Shown: positions 54,410-64,000, counted from the stretch's first letter. The stretch: DNA of 64,000 bases from Pseudomonas muyukensis (GCF_019139535.1 NZ_CP077073.1:199501-263500), one strand, 5' to 3'. Program-made: numbers and translations. The notes: generated by a model from the sequence alone, not told the origin.

Positions 54410-57055
54410 ATGCAAGACCTCGATCCAATCGAAACCCAGGAATGGCTGGATGCCCTGGAGTCGGTCCTCGACAAAGAAGGCGAAGACCGCGCTCATTACC
54501 TGATGACCCGCATGGGCGAGCTGGCCACCCGCAGTGGCTCCCAGCTGCCGTACGCAATCACCACGCCATACCGCAACACCATCCCTGTCACCCACGAAGC
54601 ACGCATGCCTGGCGACCTGTTCATGGAACGCCGCATTCGCTCGATGGTGCGTTGGAACGCGCTGGCCATGGTGATGCGCACCAACCTGAAGGACTCGGAC
54701 CTGGGCGGCCACATCTCCAGCTTCGCCTCCAGTGCCACCCTGTACGACATCGGCTTCAACTACTTCTTCCAGGCCCCGACCGACGAACACGGCGGCGACC
54801 TGGTGTTCTTCCAGGGCCACGCATCGCCAGGCGTCTACGCCCGCGCCTTCATGGAAGGCCGCATCAACGAAGAGCAGATGAACAACTTCCGCCAGGAAGT
54901 CGACGGCAACGGCCTGTCTTCGTACCCGCACCCATGGCTGATGCCTGACTTCTGGCAGTTCCCGACCGTGTCGATGGGCCTGGGCCCGATCCAGGCCATC
55001 TACCAGGCACGCTTCATGAAGTACCTGGAAGCGCGCGGCTTCATCCCGGCCGGCAAGCAGAAAGTCTGGTGCTTCATGGGCGACGGCGAGTGCGACGAGC
55101 CGGAATCCCTGGGCGCGATCGCCCTGGCCGGCCGCGAGAAGCTGGACAACCTGATCTTCGTCATCAACTGCAACCTGCAGCGCCTCGACGGCCCGGTTCG
55201 CGGCAACGGCAAGATCATCCAGGAACTCGAAGGCGTGTTCCGTGGCGGTGGCTGGAACGTCAACAAGGTGGTCTGGGGTCGCTTCTGGGACCCACTGCTG
55301 GCCAAGGATACCAACGGTGCCCTGCAGCGCCGCATGGACGAAGTCATCGACGGCGAGTACCAGAACTACAAGGCCAAGGACGGCGCGTACGTCCGTGAGA
55401 ACTTCTTCAACACCCCAGAGCTCAAGGCCATGGTCGAAGACCTGTCCGACGACGAGATCTGGAAGCTCAACCGTGGCGGCCACGACCCGTACAAGGTCTA
55501 CGCGGCCTACCACCAGGCGGTGAACCACAAAGAGCAGCCGACCGTCATCCTGGCCAAGACCATCAAGGGTTACGGTACCGGTGCCGGCGAAGCCAAGAAC
55601 ACCGCGCACAACACCAAGAAGGTCGACGTCGAAAGCCTGCGTCACTTCCGTGACCGCTTCGACATCCCGGTCAAGGATGCCGACCTGGAGAACCTGCCGT
55701 TCTTCAAGCCCGAGGAAGGTTCCGCCGAAGCCAAGTACCTGGCCGAGCGCCGTGCTGCCCTGGGCGGTTTCGTGCCGCAGCGCCGGGCCAAGAGCTTCAG
55801 CGTGCCGACCCCGCCGCTGGAAACCCTGAAAGCGATCCTGGACGGCTCGGGCGACCGCGAAATCTCCACCACCATGGCCTTCGTGCGCATCCTGGCGCAG
55901 CTGGTCAAGGACAAGGACATCGGCCAGCGCATCGTCCCGATCATCCCGGACGAGGCCCGTACCTTCGGTATGGAAGGCATGTTCCGCCAGCTGGGCATCT
56001 ACTCGTCGGTCGGCCAGCTCTACGAGCCAGTCGACAAAGACCAGGTGATGTTCTACCGCGAGGACAAGAAGGGCCAGATCCTCGAGGAAGGCATCAACGA
56101 AGCCGGCGCCATGTCGTCGTTCATCGCTGCCGGCACCTCGTACAGCTGCCACAACCAGCCGATGCTGCCGTTCTACATCTTCTACTCGATGTTCGGTTTC
56201 CAGCGCATCGGCGACCTGGCCTGGGCCGCTGGCGACAGCCGCACCCGTGGTTTCCTGATCGGCGGTACCGCCGGCCGTACCACCCTCAACGGTGAAGGCC
56301 TGCAGCACGAAGACGGTCACAGCCACATGATGGCGGGCACCATCCCGAACTGCCGCACCTACGATCCGACCTACGGCTACGAGCTGGCGGTGATCATCCA
56401 GGACGGCATGAAGAAGATGACCGAAGAGCAACAGGACATCTTCTACTACATCACCGTGATGAACGAGTCGTACCAGCAGCCCGCCATGCCGGCCGGTGTC
56501 GAGGACGGCATCATCAAGGGCATGTACCTGCTCGAGGAAGACACCCGCGAAGCCGCGCACCACGTACAGCTGATGGGCTCCGGCACCATCCTGCGCGAAG
56601 TCCGGGAAGCTGCGAAGATCCTGCGTGAAGAGTTCAACGTCGGCGCCGACGTGTGGAGCGTCACCAGCTTCAACGAACTGCGTCGCGACGGCCTGGCCGT
56701 GGAACGCGCCAACCGCCTCAAGCCTGGCCAGAAGCCACAGCAGACCTACGTCGAGCAGTGCCTGAACGGTCGCAAGGGCCCGGTCATCGCCTCCACCGAC
56801 TACATGAAGCTGTTCGCTGAGCAGATTCGCCAGTGGGTGCCGAGCAAAGAGTTCAAGGTCCTGGGTACCGACGGTTACGGTCGCAGCGACAGCCGCAAGA
56901 AGCTGCGTCACTTCTTCGAAGTCGACCGCCACTTCGTGGTGCTGGCTGCCCTGGAAGCCCTGGCTGACCGTGGCGAGATCGAACCCAAGGTTGTGGCTGA
57001 CGCCATCGTCAAGTTCGGCATCGACCCGGACAAGCGCAACCCACTGGACTGCTGA
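54410..57055 (+). CDS. aceE: Pyruvate dehydrogenase E1 component, homodimeric type
   Basis: An 881-residue thiamine-diphosphate enzyme that decarboxylates pyruvate and acetylates the lipoyl groups of AceF. Seen: the thiamine diphosphate motif MGDGECDEPESLG near residues 223-235 with metal Asp and Asn (FVINCNLQRLDGP), the IDQEDFRHRFPL-equivalent in DPIETQEWLDALESVLDKEG start, and HEDGHSHMMAGTIPNC. ATG at 54410 with GGAG before. Followed by aceF after 13 bases. Likely controlled by RccR. Confidence 0.97.
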   Translation: MQDLDPIETQEWLDALESVLDKEGEDRAHYLMTRMGELATRSGSQLPYAITTPYRNTIPVTHEARMPGDLFMERRIRSMVRWNALAMVMRTNLKDSDLGGHISSFASSATLYDIGFNYFFQAPTDEHGGDLVFFQGHASPGVYARAFMEGRINEEQMNNFRQEVDGNGLSSYPHPWLMPDFWQFPTVSMGLGPIQAIYQARFMKYLEARGFIPAGKQKVWCFMGDGECDEPESLGAIALAGREKLDNLIFVINCNLQRLDGPVRGNGKIIQELEGVFRGGGWNVNKVVWGRFWDPLLAKDTNGALQRRMDEVIDGEYQNYKAKDGAYVRENFFNTPELKAMVEDLSDDEIWKLNRGGHDPYKVYAAYHQAVNHKEQPTVILAKTIKGYGTGAGEAKNTAHNTKKVDVESLRHFRDRFDIPVKDADLENLPFFKPEEGSAEAKYLAERRAALGGFVPQRRAKSFSVPTPPLETLKAILDGSGDREISTTMAFVRILAQLVKDKDIGQRIVPIIPDEARTFGMEGMFRQLGIYSSVGQLYEPVDKDQVMFYREDKKGQILEEGINEAGAMSSFIAAGTSYSCHNQPMLPFYIFYSMFGFQRIGDLAWAAGDSRTRGFLIGGTAGRTTLNGEGLQHEDGHSHMMAGTIPNCRTYDPTYGYELAVIIQDGMKKMTEEQQDIFYYITVMNESYQQPAMPAGVEDGIIKGMYLLEEDTREAAHHVQLMGSGTILREVREAAKILREEFNVGADVWSVTSFNELRRDGLAVERANRLKPGQKPQQTYVEQCLNGRKGPVIASTDYMKLFAEQIRQWVPSKEFKVLGTDGYGRSDSRKKLRHFFEVDRHFVVLAALEALADRGEIEPKVVADAIVKFGIDPDKRNPLDC

Positions 57056-57068
57056 GGAGTATTTTTAA

Positions 57069-58703
57069 GTGAGCGAACTCATTCGCGTACCTGACATCGG
57101 CAGCGGTGAAGGTGAAATCATCGAGCTGTTCGTCAAGGTCGGTGACCGTATCGAGGCTGACCAGAGCCTGCTGACCCTGGAGTCCGACAAGGCCTCCATG
57201 GAGATCCCGGCACCCAAGGCCGGTGTGGTCAAGGAACTGAAGGTCAAGCTGGGCGACCGCCTGAAAGAAGGCGACGAGCTGCTGGTGCTGGAAGTCGAGG
57301 GCGCCGCTGCGGCGTCCGAGGCTCCGGCCGCGGCGGCCCCGGCTGCTGCTCCAGCGCCCGCCGCTGAAGCCGCCGCCCCGGCCCCTGCTGCAGCCGCAGC
57401 TCCGGCTGCCGCCAGCGTGCAGGACATCCACGTGCCGGATATCGGCTCGTCGGGCAAGGCCAAGATCATCGAAGTGCTGGTCAAGGTCGGCGACACCGTC
57501 GAAGCCGACCAGTCGCTGATTACCCTGGAGTCCGACAAGGCCTCCATGGAGATCCCGTCGCCTAGCGCTGGCGTGATCGAAGCCGTGCTGTGCAAGCTGG
57601 AAGACGAAGTCGGCACCGGCGACCTGATCTTCAAGATCAAAGCCGCTGGCGCTGCCCCTGCTGCTGCTCCAGCACCCGCCGCCGCTGCTCCGGCCAAGGC
57701 TGAGGCTGCTCCAGCCGCCGCGCCTGCCGCTGCTGCTCCGGCTGCCGCCCCTGCACCGGTCGCCACCGCGCCGGCCGCCGGCAGCAACGCCAAGGTTCAC
57801 GCAGGTCCAGCCGTTCGCCAGTTGGCCCGTGAGTTCGGTGTCGACCTGGGCGCGGTTGCCGCGACCGGCCCGCACGGCCGCATCCTCAAGGAAGACGTGC
57901 AGGTCTACGTCAAGGCCATGATGCAAAAGGCCAAGGAAGCGCCGGCCGCCGGTGCTACCGGTGGCGCTGGCATCCCGCCGATCCCGGCCGTGGACTTCAG
58001 CAAGTTCGGTGAAGTGGAAGAAGTGGCCCTGACCCGCCTGATGCAGGTCGGTGCCGCCAACCTGCACCGCAGCTGGCTGAACGTGCCGCACGTGACCCAG
58101 TTCGACTCCGCCGACATCACCGAGCTGGAAGCCTTCCGCGTGGCGCAGAAGGCCGTCGCTGAAAAGGCTGGGGTCAAGCTGACCGTACTGCCGCTGCTGC
58201 TCAAGGCCTGCGCCTTCCTGCTCAAGGAACTGCCGGACTTCAACAGCTCGCTGGCGCCAAGCGGCAAGGCGATCATCCGCAAGAAGTACGTGCACATCGG
58301 CTTCGCCGTGGACACCCCGGACGGCCTGCTGGTCCCGGTGATCAAGAACGTCGACCAGAAGAGCCTGCTGCAACTGGCTGCCGAAGCCGCCGCACTGGCC
58401 GAGAAGGCACGCACCAAGAAGCTGTCGGCCGACGACATGCAGGGCGCCTGCTTCACCATCTCCAGCCTCGGCCACATTGGCGGCACCGGCTTCACGCCGA
58501 TCGTCAACGCGCCTGAGGTGGCGATCCTCGGCGTGTCCAAGGCCACCATGCAACCGGTCTGGGACGGCAAGGCCTTCCAGCCCAAGCTGATGCTGCCGCT
58601 GTCGCTGTCCTACGATCACCGAGTGATCAACGGCGCCGCCGCCGCGCGCTTCACCAAGCGCCTGGGCGACGTGCTGGGCGATATCCGCACCATGCTGCTG
58701 TAA
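57069..58703 (+). CDS. aceF: Dihydrolipoyl acetyltransferase (E2) of pyruvate dehydrogenase
   Basis: A 544-residue E2 core. Two lipoyl domains, with lipoylated Lys41 and Lys157 (both in LESDKASMEI), joined by long Ala/Pro-rich linkers (about 78-117 and 195-230); a peripheral-subunit-binding domain (AGPAVRQLAREFGVDL); and the acetyltransferase catalytic domain ending SLSYDHRVINGAAAARF, with the catalytic His and Asn in place of Asp as in Azotobacter. E. coli has three lipoyl domains; two is usual in Pseudomonas. Start is GTG at 57069 behind GAGGAG. Confidence 0.97.
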   Translation: MSELIRVPDIGSGEGEIIELFVKVGDRIEADQSLLTLESDKASMEIPAPKAGVVKELKVKLGDRLKEGDELLVLEVEGAAAASEAPAAAAPAAAPAPAAEAAAPAPAAAAAPAAASVQDIHVPDIGSSGKAKIIEVLVKVGDTVEADQSLITLESDKASMEIPSPSAGVIEAVLCKLEDEVGTGDLIFKIKAAGAAPAAAPAPAAAAPAKAEAAPAAAPAAAAPAAAPAPVATAPAAGSNAKVHAGPAVRQLAREFGVDLGAVAATGPHGRILKEDVQVYVKAMMQKAKEAPAAGATGGAGIPPIPAVDFSKFGEVEEVALTRLMQVGAANLHRSWLNVPHVTQFDSADITELEAFRVAQKAVAEKAGVKLTVLPLLLKACAFLLKELPDFNSSLAPSGKAIIRKKYVHIGFAVDTPDGLLVPVIKNVDQKSLLQLAAEAAALAEKARTKKLSADDMQGACFTISSLGHIGGTGFTPIVNAPEVAILGVSKATMQPVWDGKAFQPKLMLPLSLSYDHRVINGAAAARFTKRLGDVLGDIRTMLL

Positions 58704-58714
58704 ACCGCTGTTTG

Positions 58715-58738
58715 CCTGCCCCTCTGTCGAGGGGCAGG
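58715..58738 (+). terminator. Hairpin directly after aceF
   Basis: Perfect 10-bp stem CCTGCCCCTC / GAGGGGCAGG with tetraloop TGTC. No T run; likely protects or ends aceEF mRNA together with the following terminator. Confidence 0.55.
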
Positions 58739-58770
58739 TACCCTTTCGAGCTGCCACGCTCGTACCTCAA

Positions 58771-58797
58771 CCCCGCCACTTTGGCGGGGCTTTTTTT
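58771..58797 (+). terminator. Rho-independent terminator of aceEF
   Basis: CCCCGCC, loop ACTTT, GGCGGGG, C and seven T. The 303-base gap 58704-59006 further holds only an inverted repeat at 58826-58872. Confidence 0.9.
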
Positions 58798-58825
58798 GCC
58801 TGCATGAATGCCACGACCCTGCAGA

Positions 58826-58872
58826 AGCCAGCTTGCTGGCGAACAGGTGCATGGTTCGCCAGCAAGCTGGCT
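58826..58872. repeat. REP-like inverted repeat (family B variant)
   Basis: Arms AGCCAGCTTGCTGGCGAAC and GTTCGCCAGCAAGCTGGCT separated by eight bases. It differs from family B by CCGG-to-CAGC exchanges in both arms, which keep pairing. Confidence 0.8.
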
Positions 58873-59006
58873 CCTACAGATTTCATGCAACTGGCCGACA
58901 ACCTGTTCACAGCATCCCCCATGGCTGCTTGCCAGCCCACGGGACATGATGCAACCTTGCCCGATACGCCGGTTTCACGCCGCGCCCCAGTTCAAGCGAG
59001 TCTTCG

Positions 59007-61697
59007 ATGAAAAGCCAACCCGATGCCGCCAGCCGTGTGGCGGCCGAGGTCGTCACGCAGCTCCCCGTGCCCTCGCGGCTCGGCATGCTGCGTTTCGAAC
59101 GGCTCAACGAAGCCAGCTGGGCCATGCTTTACCTCGACCCTGCCTGCGAACGCCAATTCGGCCTGCCCGCCGCCGAGCTGTGTGCCCTGATCGGCTCGCC
59201 CTATGCCAGCCTGATGGAGCCCGAGGCACGCTACAAGCTGCACGACGAGATCCAGCTGCAACTGAGCCAGCGCGGCTACTACCGGGTGCGCTACACCCTG
59301 CACGCCCACCCGGCGCCGCTGCGCCTGCTGGAGGTCGGCGAAAGCTACAAGCAGCACAACCGCCAGTTGCTGCGCGGCTACCTGACCGTGTTCGACCAGC
59401 AGGTCGATACCCCGGACCTCGACACCCACGACCTGGAGTCGCGCAACAACCGCCTGCAACTGGCCCTGCAACTGAACCAGCGGGCCCAACAGGAACAGCT
59501 CGAGCACCTGGAGCGGGTGCGCGCCCAGCAAGACCTGATCCTGCGCCTGGCCCGCCAGCGCTACAGCATCGGCAACTCGCTGATCGAGGCTGCCGAACTG
59601 ATCACCCAGTGCGCCTGCGAGATCTACAACGTCGACTGCGCCAGCATCTGGTACCTGCACGAGCAGCGTCTGCAGCCGATCATCGCCTGGTACCGCCGCG
59701 ACCAGCAGCACCGCATGCCCGAGGCGATCGACGCCAGCCAGTTCCCCGACTACCTCGAGGCGCTGCACGCCAGCCGTGCCATCGACGCCCACAACGCCAG
59801 CCACGACCCGCGCACCCGCGAGATGGCCGAATCGCTGTACGCCAGCGACGACAATGCCATGCTCGACGCCAGCATCCGCATCGACGGCCAGGTGGTCGGC
59901 GTGCTGTGCCTGGAGCAGACCGGCCGCGCCCGGGCCTGGCAGTCGGATGAAATCGCCTTCGCCGGCGAGCTGGCCGACCAGTTCGCCCAGGTGATCAACA
60001 ATCACAACCGGCGCACCGCCGCCAGCGCCCTGCACCTGTTCCAGCGCGCCGTGGAACAGAGCGCCAGCGCCTTCCTGCTGGTCAATCGCGACGGCGTGGT
60101 GGAGTACGTCAACCCAAGTTTCACCGCCATCACCCAGTACAGCACCGAAGAGGTCCAAGGCCACCACCTGGGCGAGCTGCCGGCGCTGGAAAACCTCAGC
60201 GAGCTGCTGTTCGACTCGCCCTCGAGCCTGGCCATGGGCAACAGCTGGCAGGGTGAATTCAAGAGCCGGCGCAAGAACCTCGAACCCTACTGGGGCCAGC
60301 TGTCGATCTCCAAGGTGTACGGCGACAACCGCGAACTGACGCACTACATCGGCATCTACGAGGACGTCACCCAGAGCAAGCTGGCCCAGCAGCGCATCGA
60401 GCGCCTGGCCTACACCGACAACCTGACCAACCTGGGCAACCGCCCGGCGTTCATCCGCAACCTCGACGAGCGCTTCGCCCGCGACAGCGACAGCCCGATC
60501 TGCCTGCTGCTGGTGGACATCGACAACTTCAAGCGGATCAACGACAGCCTCGGCCACCAGACCGGCGACAAGCTGCTGGTCAGCCTGGCCCGGCGCTTGC
60601 GCAACAGCCTGAGCAATGGCGGCAGCCTGGCGCGCTTTGCCAGCAACGAGTTCGCCGTGCTGCTCGACGACACCCACCTGGAGGACGGCCAGGGCGTCGC
60701 CCACCAGCTGCTGCGCACCCTCGACAAGCCGATGTTCGTCGACAACCAGCTGATCAACGTCACCGCCTCGGTCGGCCTGGCCTGCGCGCCTCTGCATGGC
60801 GCCGACCCGGCGACCCTGATGAAGAACGCCGGCCTGGCTCTGCACAAGGCCAAGGCCAACGGCAAGCACCAGGTCCAGGTGTTCACCGAGGTGCTCAACG
60901 CCGAGGCCAGCTACAAGCTGTTCGTCGAAAACAACCTGCGCCGCGCGCTGACCCAGAACGAACTGGAAGTGTTCTACCAGCCCAAGCTGTGCCTGCGCAG
61001 CGGCCGCCTGCTCGGGCTGGAGGCGCTGCTGCGCTGGAACCACCCCGAGCGCGGCATGATTCGCCCCGACCAGTTCATCAGCGTGGCCGAGGAAACCGGC
61101 CTGATCATCCCCATCGGCAAGTGGGTGGTGCGCCAGGCCTGCCGCATGAGCCAGCAGCTGCGCGAGGCGGGCCTGGGCAACCTGCACGTGGCCATCAACC
61201 TGTCGCCCAAGCAGTTCTCCGACCCGGAGCTGGTCGCCTCGATCGGCACCATCCTCAAGGAGGAGGCGCTGCCGCCGCACCTGCTGGAGCTGGAGCTGAC
61301 CGAAGGCCTGCTGCTGGAAGCCACCGAGGACACCCACCGCCAGCTCGACGAGCTCAAGACCCTGGGCCTGACCCTGGCCATGGACGATTTCGGCACCGGC
61401 TATTCGTCGCTGAGCTACCTGAAGAAATTCCCGATCGACATCATCAAGATCGACCGCAGCTTCATCAACGAGATCCCCGACAACCAGGACGACATGGAGA
61501 TCACCTCGGCGGTGGTGGCCATGGCCCACAACCTCAAACTCAAGGTGGTGGCCGAAGGGATCGAGACACCCGAGCAGCTGGCGTTCCTGCGCCGCCACCG
61601 CTGCGATGTCGGCCAGGGCTACCTGTTCGACCGGCCGATTCCGGGGCGTGAGCTGAGCGAGAAACTGCGCCGCTATCCGCGCGGGCCGATGGACTGA
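59007..61697 (+). CDS. Cyclic di-GMP phosphodiesterase with PAS, GAF and degenerate GGDEF domains
   Basis: An 896-residue cytoplasmic protein. Order: PAS-like (about 25-130), coiled coil (150-185), GAF (190-340, ALQSWIWYLHEQR region), PAS (350-455), GGDEF-type domain (466-625) and EAL (about 645-890). The cyclase signature reads ASNEF instead of GGDEF, so cyclase activity is unlikely. The EAL residues are intact: GLEALLRW near 669, ELTEGLLLE, AMDDFGTGYSSLSYL and VVAEGIET. It should degrade cyclic di-GMP, possibly with GTP acting at the dead GGDEF. No membrane helices. Confidence 0.9.
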   Translation: MKSQPDAASRVAAEVVTQLPVPSRLGMLRFERLNEASWAMLYLDPACERQFGLPAAELCALIGSPYASLMEPEARYKLHDEIQLQLSQRGYYRVRYTLHAHPAPLRLLEVGESYKQHNRQLLRGYLTVFDQQVDTPDLDTHDLESRNNRLQLALQLNQRAQQEQLEHLERVRAQQDLILRLARQRYSIGNSLIEAAELITQCACEIYNVDCASIWYLHEQRLQPIIAWYRRDQQHRMPEAIDASQFPDYLEALHASRAIDAHNASHDPRTREMAESLYASDDNAMLDASIRIDGQVVGVLCLEQTGRARAWQSDEIAFAGELADQFAQVINNHNRRTAASALHLFQRAVEQSASAFLLVNRDGVVEYVNPSFTAITQYSTEEVQGHHLGELPALENLSELLFDSPSSLAMGNSWQGEFKSRRKNLEPYWGQLSISKVYGDNRELTHYIGIYEDVTQSKLAQQRIERLAYTDNLTNLGNRPAFIRNLDERFARDSDSPICLLLVDIDNFKRINDSLGHQTGDKLLVSLARRLRNSLSNGGSLARFASNEFAVLLDDTHLEDGQGVAHQLLRTLDKPMFVDNQLINVTASVGLACAPLHGADPATLMKNAGLALHKAKANGKHQVQVFTEVLNAEASYKLFVENNLRRALTQNELEVFYQPKLCLRSGRLLGLEALLRWNHPERGMIRPDQFISVAEETGLIIPIGKWVVRQACRMSQQLREAGLGNLHVAINLSPKQFSDPELVASIGTILKEEALPPHLLELELTEGLLLEATEDTHRQLDELKTLGLTLAMDDFGTGYSSLSYLKKFPIDIIKIDRSFINEIPDNQDDMEITSAVVAMAHNLKLKVVAEGIETPEQLAFLRRHRCDVGQGYLFDRPIPGRELSEKLRRYPRGPMD

Positions 61698-61738
61698 CAG
61701 CGGCACAAACCTCGGGCACTATAGACACCATTCGGCCC

Positions 61739-61788
61739 CATTCGCCGGCAAGCCGGCTCCTACGTAGGAGCCGGCTTGCCGGCGAATG
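61739..61788. repeat. Perfect 50-bp palindrome (family B REP without loop)
   Basis: CATTCGCCGGCAAGCCGGCT start and its exact complement on the right, with the axis between 61763 and 61764 and no loop base. Same arm sequence as 51024-51087. It lies between the phosphodiesterase gene and msrA. Confidence 0.9.
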
Positions 61789-61827
61789 GCCCACCCCTAT
61801 CCAACTGGAAAACTCAGAGGAACGGCC

Positions 61828-62496
<669 letters not shown>

Positions 62497-62499
62497 GCC

Positions 62500-63114
62500 A
62501 TGATCCTGTTCCATTCACCGCTGTCGCCGTTCGTGCGCAAGGTCATGATCGTGCTGCACGAGACCGGCCAACGGGAGCGCGTCAGCCTGCAGGGCGTGAA
62601 CATCAGCCCGGTGAATGGTGACGCGCAGCTCAACCAGGAAAACCCGATCGGCAAGATTCCGGCCCTGCGCCTGGACGATGGCAGCGTGCTGCATGACAGC
62701 CGGGTGATCTGCGAGTACCTCGACAGCCAGCATGTCGGCCTGCCGCTGGTACCCCGCGAGGGCTCGATGCGCTGGCGGCGCCTGACCCTGGCGTCCCAGG
62801 CCGACGCAATCATGGACGCGGCGGTGGCCACGCGCTACGAGACCTTCCTGCGCCCGGCGGACAAGCAGTGGGACGGCTGGGTCGAGGCGCAAGGCGAGAA
62901 GATCCGCCGCGGGCTGGCGAACCTGGAACAGGAGCACCTGGCAGAGATCATCTCCGGGTTCGATATCGCCTCGATCGGCGTGGCCTGCGCCCTGGGCTAC
63001 CTGGATCTGCGCCAGCCAGCGTTCGCCTGGCGGGCGCTGTACCCAGGGCTGGCCACCTGGTTCGCCCAGGTCAGCCAGCGGCCGTCGATGCTGGCCACCG
63101 CTCCGGTAGCCTGA
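62500..63114 (+). CDS. Glutathione S-transferase family protein
   Basis: A 204-residue GST. Thioredoxin-like N-terminal domain with the SPFVRKV segment (Ser in place of the usual catalytic Tyr/Ser position 9-11), ENPIGKIPALRLDDGSVLHDSRVIC (cis-Pro and glutathione site), and a helical C-terminal domain with GFDIASIGVACALGYLDLR. Probably co-transcribed with msrA, four bases apart, which suits an oxidative-stress role. Substrate unknown. Confidence 0.92.
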   Translation: MILFHSPLSPFVRKVMIVLHETGQRERVSLQGVNISPVNGDAQLNQENPIGKIPALRLDDGSVLHDSRVICEYLDSQHVGLPLVPREGSMRWRRLTLASQADAIMDAAVATRYETFLRPADKQWDGWVEAQGEKIRRGLANLEQEHLAEIISGFDIASIGVACALGYLDLRQPAFAWRALYPGLATWFAQVSQRPSMLATAPVA

Positions 63115-63143
63115 ACCACCGCTGGCGAGGGCTTCGCCCTCGT

Positions 63144-63209
63144 TTCGCGACATAAGGCCGCTCCCACAGGGTTTCGCGAGCGTCTGTGGGAGCGGCCTTG
63201 CGTCGCGAA
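63144..63209. repeat. REP hairpin, family A variant
   Basis: Arms at 63144-63169 (TTCGCGACATAAGGCC start) and 63184-63209, about 26 bases, one mismatch, followed by GGGCTGCaaaGCAGCCC. A GAGGGC-TTC-GCCCTC hairpin precedes it at 63128-63142. Confidence 0.85.
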
Positions 63210-63304
63210 AGGGCTGCAAAGCAGCCCCAGAGTTCACCTCGCTATCACAGGAAATAGCTGGCCAATCCTCACGGCCAACCAATGCCCAAGCTCCCTGTCC
63301 TCCC

Positions 63305-64000
63305 TCATGCCATCCTCCCTACCCGCGACCAGTCCAGCCGCCGGGTCAGCACCATGAACACCCCAAGCAGGCCAAAGCACAGCAGCGAGCCCATCAGCAG
63401 CGCGTAGTCCTCGGCGCTCAGCAACCCATAAAGCATCGCGTACAACGCCGCCAGCCCCGCCGCAAAGCCAACTCCACGGCCCAGGCTGCGCAGCACATGC
63501 GCCAGGTAGAAGCCGATCAGCAGCACGCAGGCCGAGGCCGACAACCCATAGGCCAGGGCGAAGCCCAGGTGCTCGGACAGCGACAGCAACAGCAGGTAGA
63601 AAAACGCCAGCGCCACGCCCACCAGGATGTACTGCACCGGATGCACGCTCAGGTGCTTCAACACCTCGAACAGGAAGAAGCCGGCAAAGGTCAGGGCGAT
63701 GAACAGCAACGCGTACTTGATCGCCCGTTCGCTCTTGAGGTACTGGTCCACCGGGTCGACGAAGCTCACTCCAAAGGTCGGGCCGGTGAAGTCCGCGCAC
63801 TGCTGGGCGCCGACGCACTGGCGCAGGGCATCTTCCAGGTTGGTGGCGAAGAACGAGGTCTGCCAGTGGGCGCTGAAGCCCTGGTCATCGATGGCCCGGC
63901 GGCTGGGCAGGTAGCTGCCGATAAAGCTTGGGTGCGGCCAGTTAGCGCGCATGTCCACGCTGCTGCTGCGGCCCACCGGCAGCACATGCAACTGGCCGGT
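63305..64000 (-). CDS. creD: CreD-family inner membrane protein, 3' part
   Basis: The C-terminal 231 residues of CreD, truncated at the window edge; the 5' end lies beyond base 64000. Seen: the periplasmic ANWPHPSFIGSYLPS and DQYLKSERAIKYALLF segment, then about five membrane helices with LYAMLYGLLSAEDYALLMGS and a cytoplasmic basic end. CreD is controlled by CreBC (BlrAB) and linked to envelope and beta-lactam response in Pseudomonas. Confidence 0.9.
   Translation of the reverse strand, partial: TGQLHVLPVGRSSSVDMRANWPHPSFIGSYLPSRRAIDDQGFSAHWQTSFFATNLEDALRQCVGAQQCADFTGPTFGVSFVDPVDQYLKSERAIKYALLFIALTFAGFFLFEVLKHLSVHPVQYILVGVALAFFYLLLLSLSEHLGFALAYGLSASACVLLIGFYLAHVLRSLGRGVGFAAGLAALYAMLYGLLSAEDYALLMGSLLCFGLLGVFMVLTRRLDWSRVGRMA

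Noticed and set aside
54296..56932. 878-codon frame antisense to aceE
   Set aside because: Starts inside the coding sequence of aceE and has no motif; caused by strong codon bias of a highly expressed gene.

Overview
The window is a 64 kb piece of a GC-rich Pseudomonas chromosome, most likely from the P. putida group. The gene order davBA, pqqFABCDE with an S9 peptidase, class III aminotransferase, LysR, two long acyl-CoA dehydrogenases, bioBFHCD, comF, modE, glcB, an ECF sigma/FecR/TonB-receptor set, LPS-core waa genes, glnE, aceEF, msrA and creD is the order I recall around PP_0335-PP_0385 of P. putida KT2440. Part of it (bio operon next to acyl-CoA dehydrogenases) also resembles the PA0500-PA0508 region of P. 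aeruginosa. The intergenic REP hairpins are also typical of this group. Most of the window is core genome. The clearest accessory items are the HigB2/HigA2-type toxin-antitoxin pair at the left end and the 923-residue toxin-like protein at 41020-43791. No tRNA, rRNA, CRISPR array, insertion sequence or prophage was seen.

Layout. 0.1-0.75 kb: toxin-antitoxin pair. 0.9-3.4 kb: davBA, the first two steps of the 5-aminovalerate route of L-lysine catabolism. 3.6-11.1 kb: the whole PQQ pathway, pqqF-A-B-C-D-E, then an S9 peptidase; a hairpin separates pqqA from pqqB. 11.1-19.6 kb: small membrane protein, aminotransferase divergent from a LysR regulator, two paralogous acyl-CoA dehydrogenases on either side of a membrane diguanylate cyclase. 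19.9-24.8 kb: a 98-residue flagellar-rod-like protein and the bioBFHCD operon, controlled by a BirA-type operator shared with the divergent comF. 25.7-31.9 kb: modE-like regulator, srkA, rarD, a GcvR-like ACT protein and malate synthase G (glcB). 32.0-35.3 kb: lone receiver protein, a cNMP/CBS/nucleotidyltransferase protein and a coupled DnaQ-like exonuclease. 35.5-41.0 kb: iron-siderophore cell-surface signalling set with a PepSY reductase-like protein. 41.0-43.8 kb: dermonecrotic-toxin-like protein. 43.9-50.9 kb: a tightly overlapping LPS inner-core operon (waaF-waaC-waaG-waaP-wapP-wapQ-kinase). 51.1-58.7 kb: glnE and aceEF. 58.7-64 kb: c-di-GMP phosphodiesterase, msrA, a GST and the 3' part of creD.

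How it works together. Central carbon control is visible in the DNA. The aceE promoter carries two 15-bp TGTAGT-N3-ACTACA sites 52 bp apart, and the glcB promoter carries the same half-sites with a 14-bp linker. This matches the short-linker/long-linker logic published for the KDPG-responsive regulator RccR. Biotin synthesis, which supplies carboxylases, has its own BirA operator. Several REP families sit between genes, often at convergent ends; one copy is a perfect 50-bp palindrome.

The strongest candidates for something undescribed are the orphan toxin-like protein beside the siderophore locus, the four consecutive kinase-fold proteins of the LPS operon (one is a tandem double kinase and one lacks the catalytic-loop Asp), the TA-rich hairpin in front of the CBS/nucleotidyltransferase gene, and a pair of perfect DnaA boxes outside oriC.
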